Shown here piece after piece: positions 31,284 through 42,840 of a stretch of 64,000 nt of DNA. Every line of letters starts with the position of its first letter. Position 1 is the first letter of the stretch. This DNA is from Diadema setosum (taxonomy: Eukaryota; Echinodermata; Echinoidea; Diadematoida; Diadematidae), in contig CM067065.1 of assembly GCA_033980235.1 (NCBI GenBank), forward strand, positions 22,510,837-22,574,836, read 5' to 3'. Under the pieces are notes generated by a model. The model saw only the letters and a list, made by a program, of their open reading frames with translations. It had not been told where the DNA came from and made no database searches. A program made the translations under genes and the position numbers.

Positions 31284-34200
31284 CATTATTACTATTATTT
31301 GTGCGCTTTTCCCACAAGGCCCAAAGCGCTTACAATCAATGCAAAACATGTACGACAGTATGTAAAATAATGGATAAATGTTACAGCTACGAACTAGTTG
31401 CTACTGAAAAGATGTGTTTTCAAGGCTTTTTTGAACACACTGACTGATGAAGACTGTCTAACGGTAACTGGTAAATTGTTCCAGTGCTTTGAAGCAGACA
31501 CAGTAAATGTCCTATCACCGACTAAGGTGCGAGTAACAGAGTATGTGAGACGAAGCGGATCACTAGATGACCTCAAATTTCAAAATTTCAAAATTTCAAA
31601 ATATCCAAATAAAGGACGAAATATCATTTGCTGACTTCTGAAAGATTTTGTTGTGCCAGATCAAGGGCCTAAACCTACACACAACAGCATACTCACACAC
31701 TTTTAGAACGAGACATACGAATCTTCGAACACAAATGAACGGCGTTTAGTGTCTTTATGGCATTGTTATTTTCTCAGTGTCACAAAACGCACACACGCAC
31801 ACACGCACACACATGCCCAAAATACTGACAACTTGGTGGTATGAAAATGACCGCGAGCCATTGGTGGTCACTGACCTGTAGATGACATACCTGAATCTGG
31901 CGGGCAGTAAGTATCACTTTTGAAAGTTTCTCCAAAGTTGTTTGAACCCATACAGGAAACCTTCATACATGTCGCAGGCGAGGGTTCAAAGGTCGCTGAA
32001 GGTGCGTCAGACGATATCACATGATCGTCAGCTGTGATCGTGAATGTGTGGATTGGCGGGAAAGGCTGGTCGGCTGGATTCACGTGACACGTGATGTTGA
32101 GAACCATATCATCTTCCCGCTCGAAAGATTGGTAATCGATCGATATGATATCTGGCGAAGGTCGATCTAAAAGAAAGTACAGTGGGATAAAGGCTGACTT
32201 CCCCCACGTTGTGTAATCTTATTACTAAGAATGGAATCCTCACTGATGAGAGAATGAACGTTAAGTTAATGATGGTATTAACACTTTCTGTGCCAGGGAC
32301 TTTGGACAGTGTGTACAATGCTATGAGATTTTCTGTTCCAATCTGCACTCAAAGCACACAACGGGTTAACGGATTTCGACTATTATTAAAAGGAAAGGAG
32401 GATGGTCCCAGAAAGAATTTTCAATTAAAGCTTCAAAATTTTTTGAAGGGTAAGAAAGGAAAAAATATGTCATGAAAAATCCACATTATGAAGATCTCAA
32501 ATGACATGTGACTTGTACTTTCTTAGGGTTTTCAACATCTTTCTTTTTTTCATTACTGATAAAATAAAACAAATGGAAATCAAGTGTAAAATAAAGCTTA
32601 CCTTGGGGGCAATGTTCTAGCCACGCCGTCGTGGCGCCATGTCCATTCGTTCCTAAACACGTGACGTTGATGCATCTGTTGGGACGTGGCGAGAGCAGGG
32701 TAGAGGCGGAGGTTGATGATGAAATGTTGACGTTGTCAGCAGCGATTGCGTACGAGTGAAGGGGAGGAGACGGCTGAGCGGTGACGTTCACTTGACATTC
32801 AATAAACAGGCTCACAACATTGTTCTCGCCTCTGATCTCAGTAGTTTCAATTGACAAAATGCCGGAATTGGGCTGAGCGCCATCTACGATACCATCGAAA
32901 TGAACAACAGTTTCATTCATGCATACAACCTGCGTTGCAATTTGAGAATCAGAAAAAAATGAAATACATAAATAAAATATATCAATGCTATCAGCAAACG
33001 ATTCAGGCTGAATATAGACGATCTATACACTGCCATAACGTATGAAATGCATGAAATTTTATAATTCTATGAAGAGAATTGTATAGAAGTCATTAATCTA
33101 ACCAGAGAAAATCCATAAAAGAACTTGACATTTGTTTACTCATTATTAAGAGGATGATGTATATTTTATAGGTCTACATGTTTTGTATTTTGCATTTAAT
33201 AGTCAAGTGATGAGTTTTTACCTTGAAATTTATTGTTTTATATATATAGAATTCACATGAAAAATAATTTCACATTGATAGCATTTCGTAACTTTTCATC
33301 ACAATGAAAGGAAGGAATACGTTTGCTCATGTATTTCCAATCTGCTATTTGGTATTGCTGACAGAGCGTGGCATCTCCAGTTATGGAAGAAATCAGAGAG
33401 GGTATATAGTTAAAACGTGTGCGTGGAAACAGCAGTGACTATCATACAGAATGTCAACGTGTAAGAAATTACATGCAATCGATTTTTTTTCCGTTTTATT
33501 TCGGACAAAAAGAATCGTTATGAGAGTAATCATTTATTAATCAAAGATAGGTACACACTTCGACTGAAGATCTATTGCAACAAAGCATTATGTCTTTATT
33601 GTAAGCCATGGAATTATTCGTTTTCACTTTAGATGATCTTATTCAGGTGAAATGATTGGAGACTACAATGAATGAGATTAATAGATGTATTTAGAAAACG
33701 TTGGAATCAGTTATTACCTGAATCGCAAATTCTTGCAGGTTCTTTTCGTAGTCCACACATAGAATAGAAAAAAAATAAATGAAAATGACGAAATCCAAAT
33801 AAACAACGGGTGAAGTGACTATAACCTGATAAACAGAGACTTATAAAAAAAGTGTATAAATTACGCGCATCCATAATTACCAATGCTTCTCTAAACCATA
33901 ACTATGTATCGAAAGACTCAATGATGAATCGGCATATGGGTTGCCGTGTGTGTGTTTTTTTTTAATCTGAAAAGTCTCCAGTTACGTTATTATTATATCA
34001 TTATTATCATAACTTAACATTTATAAAAAGTAAGAAGAAGAAAGCATGGGTGACTTCTTTTTTCATTCTTTGTCAGTTCAATACTTCCCTTTTTCGCACG
34101 TATAGACATGACCCAAGCTAAACACAACAAGTTTGAAAAAAAAAAAAAAAAACCTGATGATAAATTACACGTTATACTGTATTTCAGCACGTAAAGGCAA

Positions 34201-37200
34201 TCTATACCTGGTGGAATTATCTGTTTTTACCAGTTTAAGCAAAATACAACCCTAAAAAGGACACAATCTGATTCGTGACAGTGGATCACAAAGCAGATTA
34301 GCGAATAACTCGCACCGGCCCTTCGCCCAGCATCAGGTCTAAATAATATGTCTCTTTTTGTCTAGCAAAATGGCTGAAATTTGAGCTTGGGATGTGGTGA
34401 TTGCATCTGATATTCCTGTATAAGAATATGGGTATAATAACAATACGTTCTACGCACGAATTGTTTAGTTTAATAGTGCGTTTTGATGGATCTTCTACTT
34501 CAAAACCTTTTTTTTTTCTCATGTACTACACTGTCAGGTCCGACTTCCTGATCACCTTATCTTATGGAGTAATTATGTTAACTTCTAGATTTGACGAGTT
34601 ATACATCATTTTTACAACTTAGATTTTAAACTCGATCTGATCTGAACAAATTCCATCTAGGAACCTTTTTTTTTTTTTTTTGTAGGGGGAGGGGGGTGTT
34701 GATTTGTTGTTCAAAATGACATTACGTGTCGACCCCACTTCGTTAAATTTCTTCCAATTACAGCAACACTTCTGCTATGATTTCGTTTTTTGTTCATTTT
34801 CTTAGTGACAAGTAACATGATTTTGTGAAGCTGATGTTTCAATAAAGCAGAAATATAAACTCGCGTCAAATTATCACAAAAGGTCTCAACGGTACACTGA
34901 GAACGAAAAGGGATATGATGAATAGGAATGTATTGCGAAAATTTGTGTATTAAACCAATAATCTTCACTGACAAAATAAATGCCAAGGGAAAATGAGTAT
35001 GACAAAAATGAAAAAAAAAGAGAAAAAATTCTGTTGACATACCTGCAAACTGTAGCCTCGCTGACCGAACCAAACCTAGGACATGGCATTGCAGAACATC
35101 TCCGTTGTTTATTGACGCTGATGTAAATGTGAATTCGCTCCTCATGTTGTAGTAGACGAATTCCGTAAAACCGTAGGCCAAACCAACCTTACGCCGGCTT
35201 TCCGCATACCGCTCAGCAGTGGCTGTTAGGTTTTCTAGGCAGATGCATATAATATTACATATGCTATCAATAGTATTGATTAAAAAAAATTCAGGTTTAA
35301 GTAAGATTTTAAGTGTCGTTTGACTTTTGAGTAATAACAGATTCACTCCGGAATACTACTTACGTTGTTAACCTCCTTATCACACATGTACCTTGCACAA
35401 AAGACCAGTTAAAACTCATTCAGTCTCGTCTTTCTAATACAAAGCACAAGAGGAAGAAACTCTATTTTAATATCAAACCTGTAAAAATCCAGGAAATGAA
35501 GCAGAATCAATTCTAGTAGTGTCATGATATCAAAATGATAATATTTCGACTGACAACAACCCAACATGTGTCAGACTGATATATTCGATAGATCACAATG
35601 TCTTTGTGAGCGTTATGTATTTTAGGCCTGTCATAGACATGTCAACATATTATAATGTGTCTAAAGTGTTACGCTTTATTTCTTTTTGTTTAAAAAAAAC
35701 GCACAAAAAATTGACAACAACAACAACAACAACAACAACAAATATCATGTACTTACTTTCTCCTTCACATCGTACACCTGCATCTTTGTTATGTTGGCAC
35801 GCTGTCCAACCATGAGGGTGACAACCCCAGGGAAGTCTGTTGCACTCCAGTAAGGAATTCTCATTCCCGGTGGGACAGAAAACTCCTCGATTTAGCCAAA
35901 TCGGTCCCGAACCCTGTCCAAAATGCGCTGCAAGAAAGTACGCCGAAGCTCTCGGGTAGCCGAGCTGTTTGCAAACGACGTGAGCTTCTTCTATACTCCA
36001 GCCATTCCAGTCACAAATCGTACCCCAGATCCCGCCGCACTGTATCTCAACTCGTCCCTCTCTCTCGTTTGCTCCTCCAGCAAGTCTCACTAAAAGTGAT
36101 ATATCGCAAAAAATTCACTCCATCAGAACTATAAGATACACACAAAAAAACCCGTGTAAACAAAAGAAAAAGAACAAGAAATGAATTGCAACTGATTTAC
36201 AAATACACGTTGCCCTACATCGACGTAAACGAGCACTTAATTGATCTGTGTTTTAGTAGTAGCCATGATACAAAATCATGGGCGTACATACTTGAGCAGA
36301 ATTCGAACCTACGACCTCCTGATCACCGTAGGAATTTGAAGAAAAGAGTTTGAAGAAAAGAGTTGTAAAAAGAATTTGAAGAAAAGAGCTGTATCACATC
36401 CCTTAAATGTTCAGATTCACCGACTACACTTCATTATTCATTATTCATTTCCCCGGTCCTTTTTTCTTGTATTGATAACAGAGCATGCAAATAATCTTCA
36501 TACTCATTTTTTTATTTTATTATTGTATGACTGTATCACGTTTTGTGACTGTAATTTCGGTTTTGTAATGTCCTAATGTTATTGTGTTTTCTAGTCTTTT
36601 TGTATGAATAACACGTGGTAATGCGCTTAGAAACACTGGCATAAGGTGAAATATAAATACAATTATTATTATCATTACAGGGGCGGATCCAGGAATTCTG
36701 TAAAGGGGGGGGGGGGCGTGACTAATACTTCTGGTGCCACTTCCGGGTTTCATTTCATTTTTTTCTTTTTATTTCTTTTGTTTTTAACGAAAAATAAAGG
36801 GGGAGGGGGCGTGCGCCGGTTGTGCCCCCCTCTGGATCCGCCACTGCATAATTATCCTTTATCCTTTTTATCATTATTATGTTTTGTATTACTACGACTA
36901 CTACAGCTACTACTATTATAATTCATAGCTAATTTATGCAAAATGTTAAAGACATTTGCAAAAGTAACATCAAGGCGGTATTCATATTACTTATATCTGT
37001 TAAAATTTGTACATGAATTTCAAACTTTGGAGAGCATGCACTGAATTGTGAGTAACGGATAGGTCGATTGTCGATTTCTGAACTCCTCTTTTGTTTTAAC
37101 ATTGATTGATCTTTATGGCCAATCTCATAACCCCTTATGGAACTTGCATGAATGAACATTATTTCCCTCCTCGCTGCTATCAAATTTTAATCACTGTACA

Positions 37201-40200
37201 AAACTACAGACTTCCAATTTTGTGCACACACATAGTGCACTTAAGTGAAATAAAAGTCCGTTGGAAGCAATTTGCGCAGAATTGCTCATGTATTCGTCTC
37301 TAACAGTCGAGGCGTATATTTTGGAGCTATGCCAGTTTCCGGCGTGTTTTCTTACCGGTTGAGCCGTCGCAGACTTTCGTGCAGTGGGTGCCAATAGCTG
37401 TTCTGTAGTAATACTAGGATCACCGCTGTGCAGCTTCAAAAGTCTGCTCTAGCCGGAATGGAAAGATCCGGTGGTATTTTCAGAGCCGCTTCAAAATGAT
37501 GATTGAATACCACCATTTGAAGGGAGTTACATAACGGAGTTAAAAGAAGATATACTTCGGTTTGTGAATAGCATTTACAAAAGAATACGAAATTCCGTGT
37601 TATGGAAATTAACTTTGCCCAATCATGTTTTGAGATCGTACATGGTTTCCGTCCTGGTCTGTGGTATTTCATTCTTGATTATTTCTTTGCTCGGAATAAC
37701 CAACAAGTTTCAATTTTGCCGAGGAAATATTGTCAGGAATTTAATCATCAATGTCAAAAAATTTCAAAGTGTTTATCTGTAGCAGAGAAAATAAAAAATA
37801 AGATTGCTGCGAGCGAGCCTTTATTCATTAGACAACTATATCCACACTTCTTTTTACTTGGTACTCACGTGGACAGCCCTTAAAGGCTCTCCTAGGGGCT
37901 GAAATGGCAGAAAACCACCGAACATTTTAAGCATTGTAAGTCAAATATCGAACCTCATGAAGGGATGTGGCATTTTAGAGCAATGCATTTCTAAAATGGA
38001 AAGTCATCTTTTCGACATTCGCATAATACTCATCGAATTCAGGAACAGTTTAATTTCAGACGTCCTCCCTACCCACTAGGCAGTCCGTTGCCTCACACTG
38101 TGTGCTGTGTTCCCGTCTTATGAAGAATTATAGTCTTAAAAGTGACGGAAAAAAGCAATGATTCCCCTTTCTAAGGCATAAAGACACAAGTCATGACGAA
38201 TAATCAGCGTGTCACATACTTATAAAGATAGAGAAAACAGAATGATTTGATAAATACAATTACGAGATTCTTTCTGAGTTGAAAAATAGCCGCAACACGG
38301 ATAATGAGGGGAAAGGTTACAGATGTTGCGGCTAAACAATAAAGGCTTTATATCTTTCCTTGCAATGATTTAAATCACTTTTCTATGAATCCTGACAGAT
38401 TAATAAGTTTTCAGCGACGATTTATTATTCTCCTAGCCAGTTACACAATATGTCCTCGCAAATTAAACATTTGTTGCTTAGTAGGTTTCTTTAAATCAAT
38501 GGAAATCTCGATAGAAGGAAGATAATAAAGCTTTAGATTTTCGCTGTACAGAGTCAGGTATGCTTTGTACATTAAACAGGGGCAGAAATATAACCCACTC
38601 TTTGATCCTTTTAACCTTTCTTGTACCTCATTGAAACGCACATGGTCGGAGATTAGTATGGGTTTAGGTTTTCTTGGGCTCCTTACAGATTATCCTGATT
38701 TTTGAAGATGATAATCTCCGGTGTTATTTAATGTCGGTTTTTCTATACTATATCCTTAGGCAGTCCATTGTCTCTGCGATTGATTCTTCCTTTTGCCATG
38801 TTACGGTACCTGGAGTTACTCCTTCTAATGTTTTTCCTCCTGGAGCTGTTAAAAGTACATGTAGGTGACCAATCCTTCAATAGTTTGGCTCAAAATGTAT
38901 GTGTTGTCCATATCGTAACGGCTTGGTTGCAATACCTTCGCTATTTTCTCGAAAGCGAGGAATCTTCAGAGAGCAGCGAGCTGTTCGGTCTAAGTTCACT
39001 TCCGTCTGCTTGGGAAGCATTGCTTAAGGATACTCAAAATCATTATGAAACTTGTTGCAAACATGCTTTGTCCTCGGTATTGCCGTCGCAAAGTGTGCAA
39101 CTGTTGTCAAATAGACAGAAGAACAAAATGTGCAAGAGCGTCATGAATTATTTGGACGGCAACGTAAATAAATCGCATAACAAGGCCAAAGAACTATGAA
39201 AATAGAGAATGTCGGAGTTACATAGGGTCGTGTGTGTTGTACGCTAGTTTGGCAAGTACAATACCAGCTGCATTGTAACAACAAAGAAAGGAGAAGAAAA
39301 TGGGGACTGCGTTACTATATAAAATTTCATTTGTCATGGACAGTGTCCTCGCGTTTGTGATCTGACTACGAATGATAAATTCCTGATATGTCAAAGCTTT
39401 GATGCGATTCGGAAATTTACGTGTAAACCTGATTTTGAATTTTTCACGATCTTTCTATAAATCCTTAGAAAGTCCGCTGAGTGCTTCATAACATTCTGCC
39501 CTTTTATATCTCAGACAGGTCGGTTGGTCATGCGTTGCTTTTCATCGATTTACCGACATTTTCCATTTTTCAGTTTGTAAGTGTCTGGATTTTCGACTTC
39601 AGGAGACAATGTAGTTTCGTCTCATCGAGTTAAAATATATCTATATTTACATGTCATGCCACTATATGGGTGAAAATAAACGATTCACTGAATTAGGTGA
39701 AAGGTTGATTTCCGTCCCTACACAAAAGTGGAATGACGTCATCGTGTTATTTTTGGAAGGATTCATGTAAACCATGTTTTTTTTTTTTTCTCAACTCATG
39801 TGACTCACAGACTATGAATCATCACTATAGTTTCTATTCTGAGTTTGATCTCAAACCTGTTCATCTCTGGACATTACAAAGTGTATTTTCTACGAAAACT
39901 TTTTTTTTCAGTTTCAGCTATCAGTTGTTAACGAACGCTAAACTTTCATGCGTTAGAATTGAATTGTTTCCTTTACAACCTCTGTATAGTTTTGAAGTTT
40001 TTTGATAGGTTGACTACGTTGAAATTGTGCTCATTTTAGGTGTATGTGTGTGACGGACTTTTTTTTTTCTTTTGTTTTTCCTTCTTTCATTGTATCGGAC
40101 AAATAGTAATATCTCAAACATTTCCGGTGAATTCTAGTAGTGCTATCATATCATTTAATAACTTTGTGAATAAAAACAGATAAATAAGCAATAGATGACA

Positions 40201-40762
40201 ATGGTAACAAGGAAAATACAACTACATGATAACAGAAAAAAACCTACATTTCCATGATAAATATATATTTTTTGTCGCAAATTATCGGTGAGATAGAGGA
40301 TGCTGATAATTTGCTGTGTTTAAACTTGTATGTAATTTTAACTTTATATACACCATAAGTTATACCATAGCTGAAAACGTAAAAAGGAAATATAAAAATT
40401 ATGTTAACGTATAAGAATATATGACATCAATAAATTATAAGTGTTATTAGTATATGTATGTAAAAATAAGCTTGGTTCCAAAAGGCGCTAAATCCATTGA
40501 AAAATGATGGCAGAGGCGAATGGAACCTCTTCATAAATATTTATACATATATATATATATATTTATATATATATATACATTTATATACGATATTTCTCAT
40601 ATATTCTTTTTTTCATAACCAAGACAGAAGGTTTATGTTTGTTTGATTATTTTTTTTTTTTTTGGTGAGATAAGATGCACAATACATGTTTCTCCTAGTT
40701 ATATCACGTATCTTTTCAGCTGCAGCTTTACCAGCGTGTCATGAAGACGGGTCATACATTGA

Positions 40763-40859
<97 letters not shown>

Positions 40860-40905
40860 GTATATATATATACATTATATATATGTATATATATATATGT
40901 ATATA

Positions 40906-40954
<49 letters not shown>

Positions 40955-41130
40955 GTGTATATACAAGTGCGAAGAGTTTGCGTAGGATTCAGGAAAAAGT
41001 GCTCTATGCTTTAGTATATACTAAGTAGCCTGAAGATCGTCCAGCGGAAGGACGTGAAACCGTTAGCGGTCTCCGTGCGCCCAAGGTAAATGACTATATA
41101 TATATATATATATATATATTATGTATATGT

Positions 41131-41172
<42 letters not shown>

Positions 41173-42376
41173 ATGTGTGTGTGTGTTTGTATCTTCTGTG
41201 ATTAGACATGATCTGTATATCTGTTCCACAGTCGAACAGTTCACCAGACACCCCAGCAATATATTCTAGGAAGTCAACTACGTCACGTGACGTCACAGGG
41301 TTGAAGGACAACGAAGTAGACGCTGGCGCTGTTCCATGAACGCATCGCGGACCGGATGGGCAGAAAATGTACTGAAAATTAACACACAAATCTTCTAATT
41401 TTTATTCAAAATGCACAAATACTGTAAAACATGTGGTATATTTCGTATATCTAGTAATATAAGCTACCCCAGGTAACGGAAGAATATTGAATTAAGTCGC
41501 GGATTAGATTTTCCAAACTGTCTAATCATCTTTGAAACTCGGTTCACAGTGGGAGTGGTGGTAACGCCATCCGTTATTTGGACGCCGTTCAAATACCAAG
41601 CCAAGTGGTAGGAACCGTGGACGTCTTCTGCCGAACACACAGCCGTTACCTCTTGGTTAGCCGGGAGAGGGCTGGGTACATCGAGTGTCATTTGGATTCC
41701 ATCTGATTATAATGACAGAAAAAAAAAAAGAGAAAAGACAGTAAGAAGGAGAGAGAAAGGGATAAGAGGATTTATATGAAGAATAAGAAATACGGAGAAG
41801 CGAAAATAAAGATAGATAGAGAGAGAGAGAGAGAGAGTGAGTGAGTGAGTGAGAGAGAATGAGTGAGAAATGAGAATGACCAACAGATGAAGAGAAACTG
41901 TAATATTTTGGATTCAAATTACAGTTTGGCAAGATATTGTTTACAAGAAACTGTGTGCTTTGTGACTCTTAAGATTACCACAACAAAAGAAAAAAAAAAG
42001 AGAGAAAATTGAATTTCAAAACATTAAAATAATTCTTATTGCCTGTCATGTAATGCATGAATTCTACTTTCGGTACTTCATTATCAAAATATCTTCAATA
42101 CCAACAGTATCCTTCTTTAAAATGACTATCTGATCAGAGCCTCTATCAAAAAACAAAACATTATGACAGACTTTCAGCAATATTTGGTTACATGATAAAA
42201 ATACAGTTGTTTTCAATTGTCCTTATCACCAAGTTAGACGTTTTCCTTTCGCTGAAAACAGAAGAGCCTGGCAAACGAGAAAGTATAAAGGTGTTTCCAT
42301 AGGTTTACTCACCAATACATTGGATGCCGATGAAAAGTATGGATACGTGTAGCAAAATTCGACTTTCAGTCATCAT
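30141..42376 (-). CDS. Copy B: SRCR/Ig transmembrane receptor gene (complete model)
   Basis: Exons in transcript order: 42313-42376, 41539-41702, 41282-41371, 37356-37413, 35757-36089, 35043-35234, 32602-32883, 31891-32166, 30824-31123, 30141-30277. They sum to 1896 nt, giving 631 residues and a stop, with consistent phases and GT/AG borders; the second exon's donor (GTTTCA) is the weakest. Domain order: signal peptide, Ig, SRCR, half-Ig, three Ig, TM, RRRKPEY tail. Predicted cell-surface recognition receptor, probably in innate immunity or cell recognition (inference from domain type and clustering). This is the most complete copy in the window. Confidence 0.75.
30278..30823 (-). other. Copy B last intron with ATTGA tail
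   Basis: Collinear with copies A and C but with a short insert at about 30690-30757 ending in (ATTGA)n after 'aaataaactatg', which looks like the tail of a truncated retroposon. Otherwise nothing recognised. Confidence 0.55.
30824..31123 (-). CDS. Copy B third membrane-proximal Ig exon
   Basis: 300 nt, phase 1 at both ends. About three residues differ from copy A over 100 (one change creates CINVTC), including retention of the extra SSC cysteine. This contrasts with the strong divergence of the copy B SRCR exon. Confidence 0.9.
31238..31580 (-). mobile_element. LINE 3' fragment with ATT tail
   Basis: The minus-strand frame at 31394-31576 encodes [25 protein letters not shown] and [15 protein letters not shown]. 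This matches the C-terminal pattern (WNxLP, then SxxxFKxxLKTHLF) of L2/CR1-type non-LTR retrotransposons. It ends in 'ttgtaagcgctttgggcc' and an (AAT)n tail (31239-31288). It lies in the intron between Ig exons of copy B and is absent from A and C. Confidence 0.75.
31891..32166 (-). CDS. Copy B second membrane-proximal Ig exon
   Basis: 276 nt, phase 1; acceptor 'ctttcttttag', donor TCAG|GTATGT. 92 residues, starting [14 protein letters not shown], with [22 protein letters not shown] and TYCPPDS. One serine shorter than in A and C before the 'DAPSATF' segment. Confidence 0.9.
32602..32883 (-). CDS. Copy B first membrane-proximal Ig exon
   Basis: 282 nt, phase 1; acceptor 'tggtatcgtag', donor CAAG|GTAAGC. 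Starts [16 protein letters not shown] and shares '[14 protein letters not shown]' with its paralogues. The first 15 residues resemble the third Ig exon ([12 protein letters not shown] versus [12 protein letters not shown]) more than the first Ig exon of A, suggesting exchange between Ig exons. Confidence 0.9.
32884..35042 (-). other. Copy B intron, no gene seen
   Basis: About 2.2 kb of AT-rich intron. No conserved block with copies A or C was obvious, and none of the degenerate 145-bp repeats of those copies. Several poly(A)/poly(T) runs (34139-34151, 34665-34681). Confidence 0.55.
35043..35234 (-). CDS. Copy B half-Ig exon
   Basis: 192 nt, phase 1; acceptor 'catctgcctag', donor GCAG|GTATGT. 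64 residues with [35 protein letters not shown] and [10 protein letters not shown]. Same length and single cysteine as in A and C. Confidence 0.85.
35714..35741. repeat. CAA microsatellite
   Basis: (CAA)n just 3' of the SRCR exon donor, on the transcript strand a GTT run. Confidence 0.9.
35757..36089 (-). CDS. Copy B SRCR domain exon
   Basis: 333 nt, phase 1; acceptor 'tcacttttag', donor GAAA|GTAAGT. 111-residue SRCR domain with [65 protein letters not shown] and GVRCEG. It keeps the two additional cysteines (IQCGG and WGCHPH). Roughly 30 of 110 positions differ from copy A, far more than in the Ig exon next to the membrane. Confidence 0.95.
36235..36335 (-). mobile_element. tRNA-derived SINE fragment
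   Basis: On the minus strand 'ggtcgtaggttcgaattctg' has a tRNA T-arm with B-box (GGTTCGAATTC), followed by 'cgcccatgattttgtatcatgg'. The 5' part with the A box is missing. Too incomplete to be a functional tRNA. Confidence 0.5.
36520..36677 (+). repeat. Probable LINE/SINE tail
   Basis: 'gtaatgcgcttagaaac' and 'taaatacaattattattatc' resemble 3' tails of non-LTR elements. No coding portion seen. It directly abuts the MITE at 36678. Confidence 0.4.
36678..36846. mobile_element. 169-bp MITE of the GGATCC-end family
   Basis: Inverted ends CAGGGGCGGATCCAGGAATT and CTGGATCCGCCACTG, with G-rich blocks and a T/A-rich middle. The best match is at 48273-48439. Confidence 0.75.
37356..37413 (-). CDS. 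Copy B linker exon (end of N-terminal Ig)
   Basis: 58 nt, entered in phase 0, leaving in phase 1; acceptor 'ggtgatcctag', donor ACCG|GTAAGA. Encodes [19 protein letters not shown], joining in frame to VRLAGG of the SRCR exon. Copy C encodes YYALRGSHCTRVCDGKT in the equivalent 52-nt exon. The pattern fits strands F and G of the N-terminal Ig fold with a doubled cysteine. Confidence 0.75.
37414..41281 (-). other. Copy B intron with four ~690-bp repeat blocks
   Basis: The motif 'cttaggcagtccgctg' and variants occur at 37414, 38076, 38755 and 39464 (spacings 662, 679 and 709). 'cacttccgtc' and 'gatttccgtcc' follow the last two by about 245 bp (38995 and 39705). A 143-residue plus-strand ORF (38768-39199) spans two blocks but has no counterpart in A or C. 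A long TC/TA microsatellite lies at 40763-40953. Confidence 0.55.
40763..41180. repeat. TC and TA microsatellites
   Basis: (TC)n 40763-40799, TA-rich run 40801-40953 and another TA/TG run about 41092-41190, close to the donor side of the middle Ig exon of copy B. Confidence 0.9.
41282..41371 (-). CDS. Copy B N-terminal Ig, middle exon
   Basis: 90 nt, phase 0 at both ends; acceptor 'aaattttcag', donor GAC|GTAGTT. Encodes 30 residues starting [18 protein letters not shown] and ending [11 protein letters not shown]. Support comes from alignment with copy A (30 codons, shared I-F-C, G-T and S-F..V-T) and from the phase fit with exons on both sides. The two cysteines are additional to the canonical Ig pair. 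Confidence 0.65.
41539..41702 (-). CDS. Copy B N-terminal Ig, first exon
   Basis: Acceptor 'ttataatcag', phase 1 entry. Encodes [19 protein letters not shown], then [20 protein letters not shown], with the Ig strand B Cys and strand C Trp. The donor is placed at CGA|GTTTCA to give phase 0; this is the least certain junction of the model. The frame stays open for another 25 codons. Confidence 0.65.
42313..42376 (-). CDS. Copy B signal-peptide exon
   Basis: 64 nt from the ATG equivalent to copy A to donor ATTG|GTGAGT, phase 1. Encodes [15 protein letters not shown] plus six residues, a hydrophobic leader. An upstream in-frame ATG (42398-42400, MWTLLPLT) would add eight residues; the shorter start is chosen because A conserves it. 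Confidence 0.75.
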
Positions 42377-42689
42377 TGTCAAAGGCAAGAGTGTCCACAT
42401 TGGAAGAAATCTAAAAGAGAGAACAGAGGAAGAACTAATGAGTGAAGTAAACGGGACGTCAAATTATTACTTCATGATTTAAAACAAATGCAATGAAACA
42501 TAATCATAATTTACTTTTCATCATAATATCGCCACTTAATATGTGACATTGGAAATCATCAAAGTTTGAATACTTTCAGAATCACAATAGATGATGTTTT
42601 TAAGAAGAAGGTGGATCGATGATCCTGGAGAAAACTTGACAAATGCCTGGGAGACAAAGGTCACTAATGACCAAATTCTCAACAAATCA

Positions 42690-42840
42690 ATGTACAGCAA
42701 ATGGTCGGTGTCCGAAACAATGTGAATCGTCTACAAAATGCGCCGTCAATATAAGCACGTATACTGCCAGTATTACATTAAATGACCGTCACGGTCCTAA
42801 CACACGCAGGATTAGTATTACTCCGCGCAGTTACTTCCTG
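42690..42840 (-). promoter_or_regulatory. Conserved 5' flank of copy B (putative promoter/5' exon)
   Basis: Shares 'tacagcaaatgg', 'tgtccgaaac', 'attaaatgaccgtcacg' and 'ccgcgcagt' in order with 23860-23995 upstream of copy A. Confidence 0.45.

Noticed and set aside
36235..36335. Candidate tRNA gene on the minus strand
   Set aside because: Only the T-arm/B-box half is present and no acceptor stem or anticodon arm can be drawn; reported instead as a SINE fragment.
38768..39199. 143-residue plus-strand ORF in the copy B intron
   Set aside because: No recognisable domain, spans two repeat blocks, and the equivalent regions of A and C do not keep the frame. A real small gene cannot be excluded without transcripts.
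40739..41028. Overlapping Tyr/Ile-rich ORFs on both strands
   Set aside because: Pure translation of TA and TC microsatellites.
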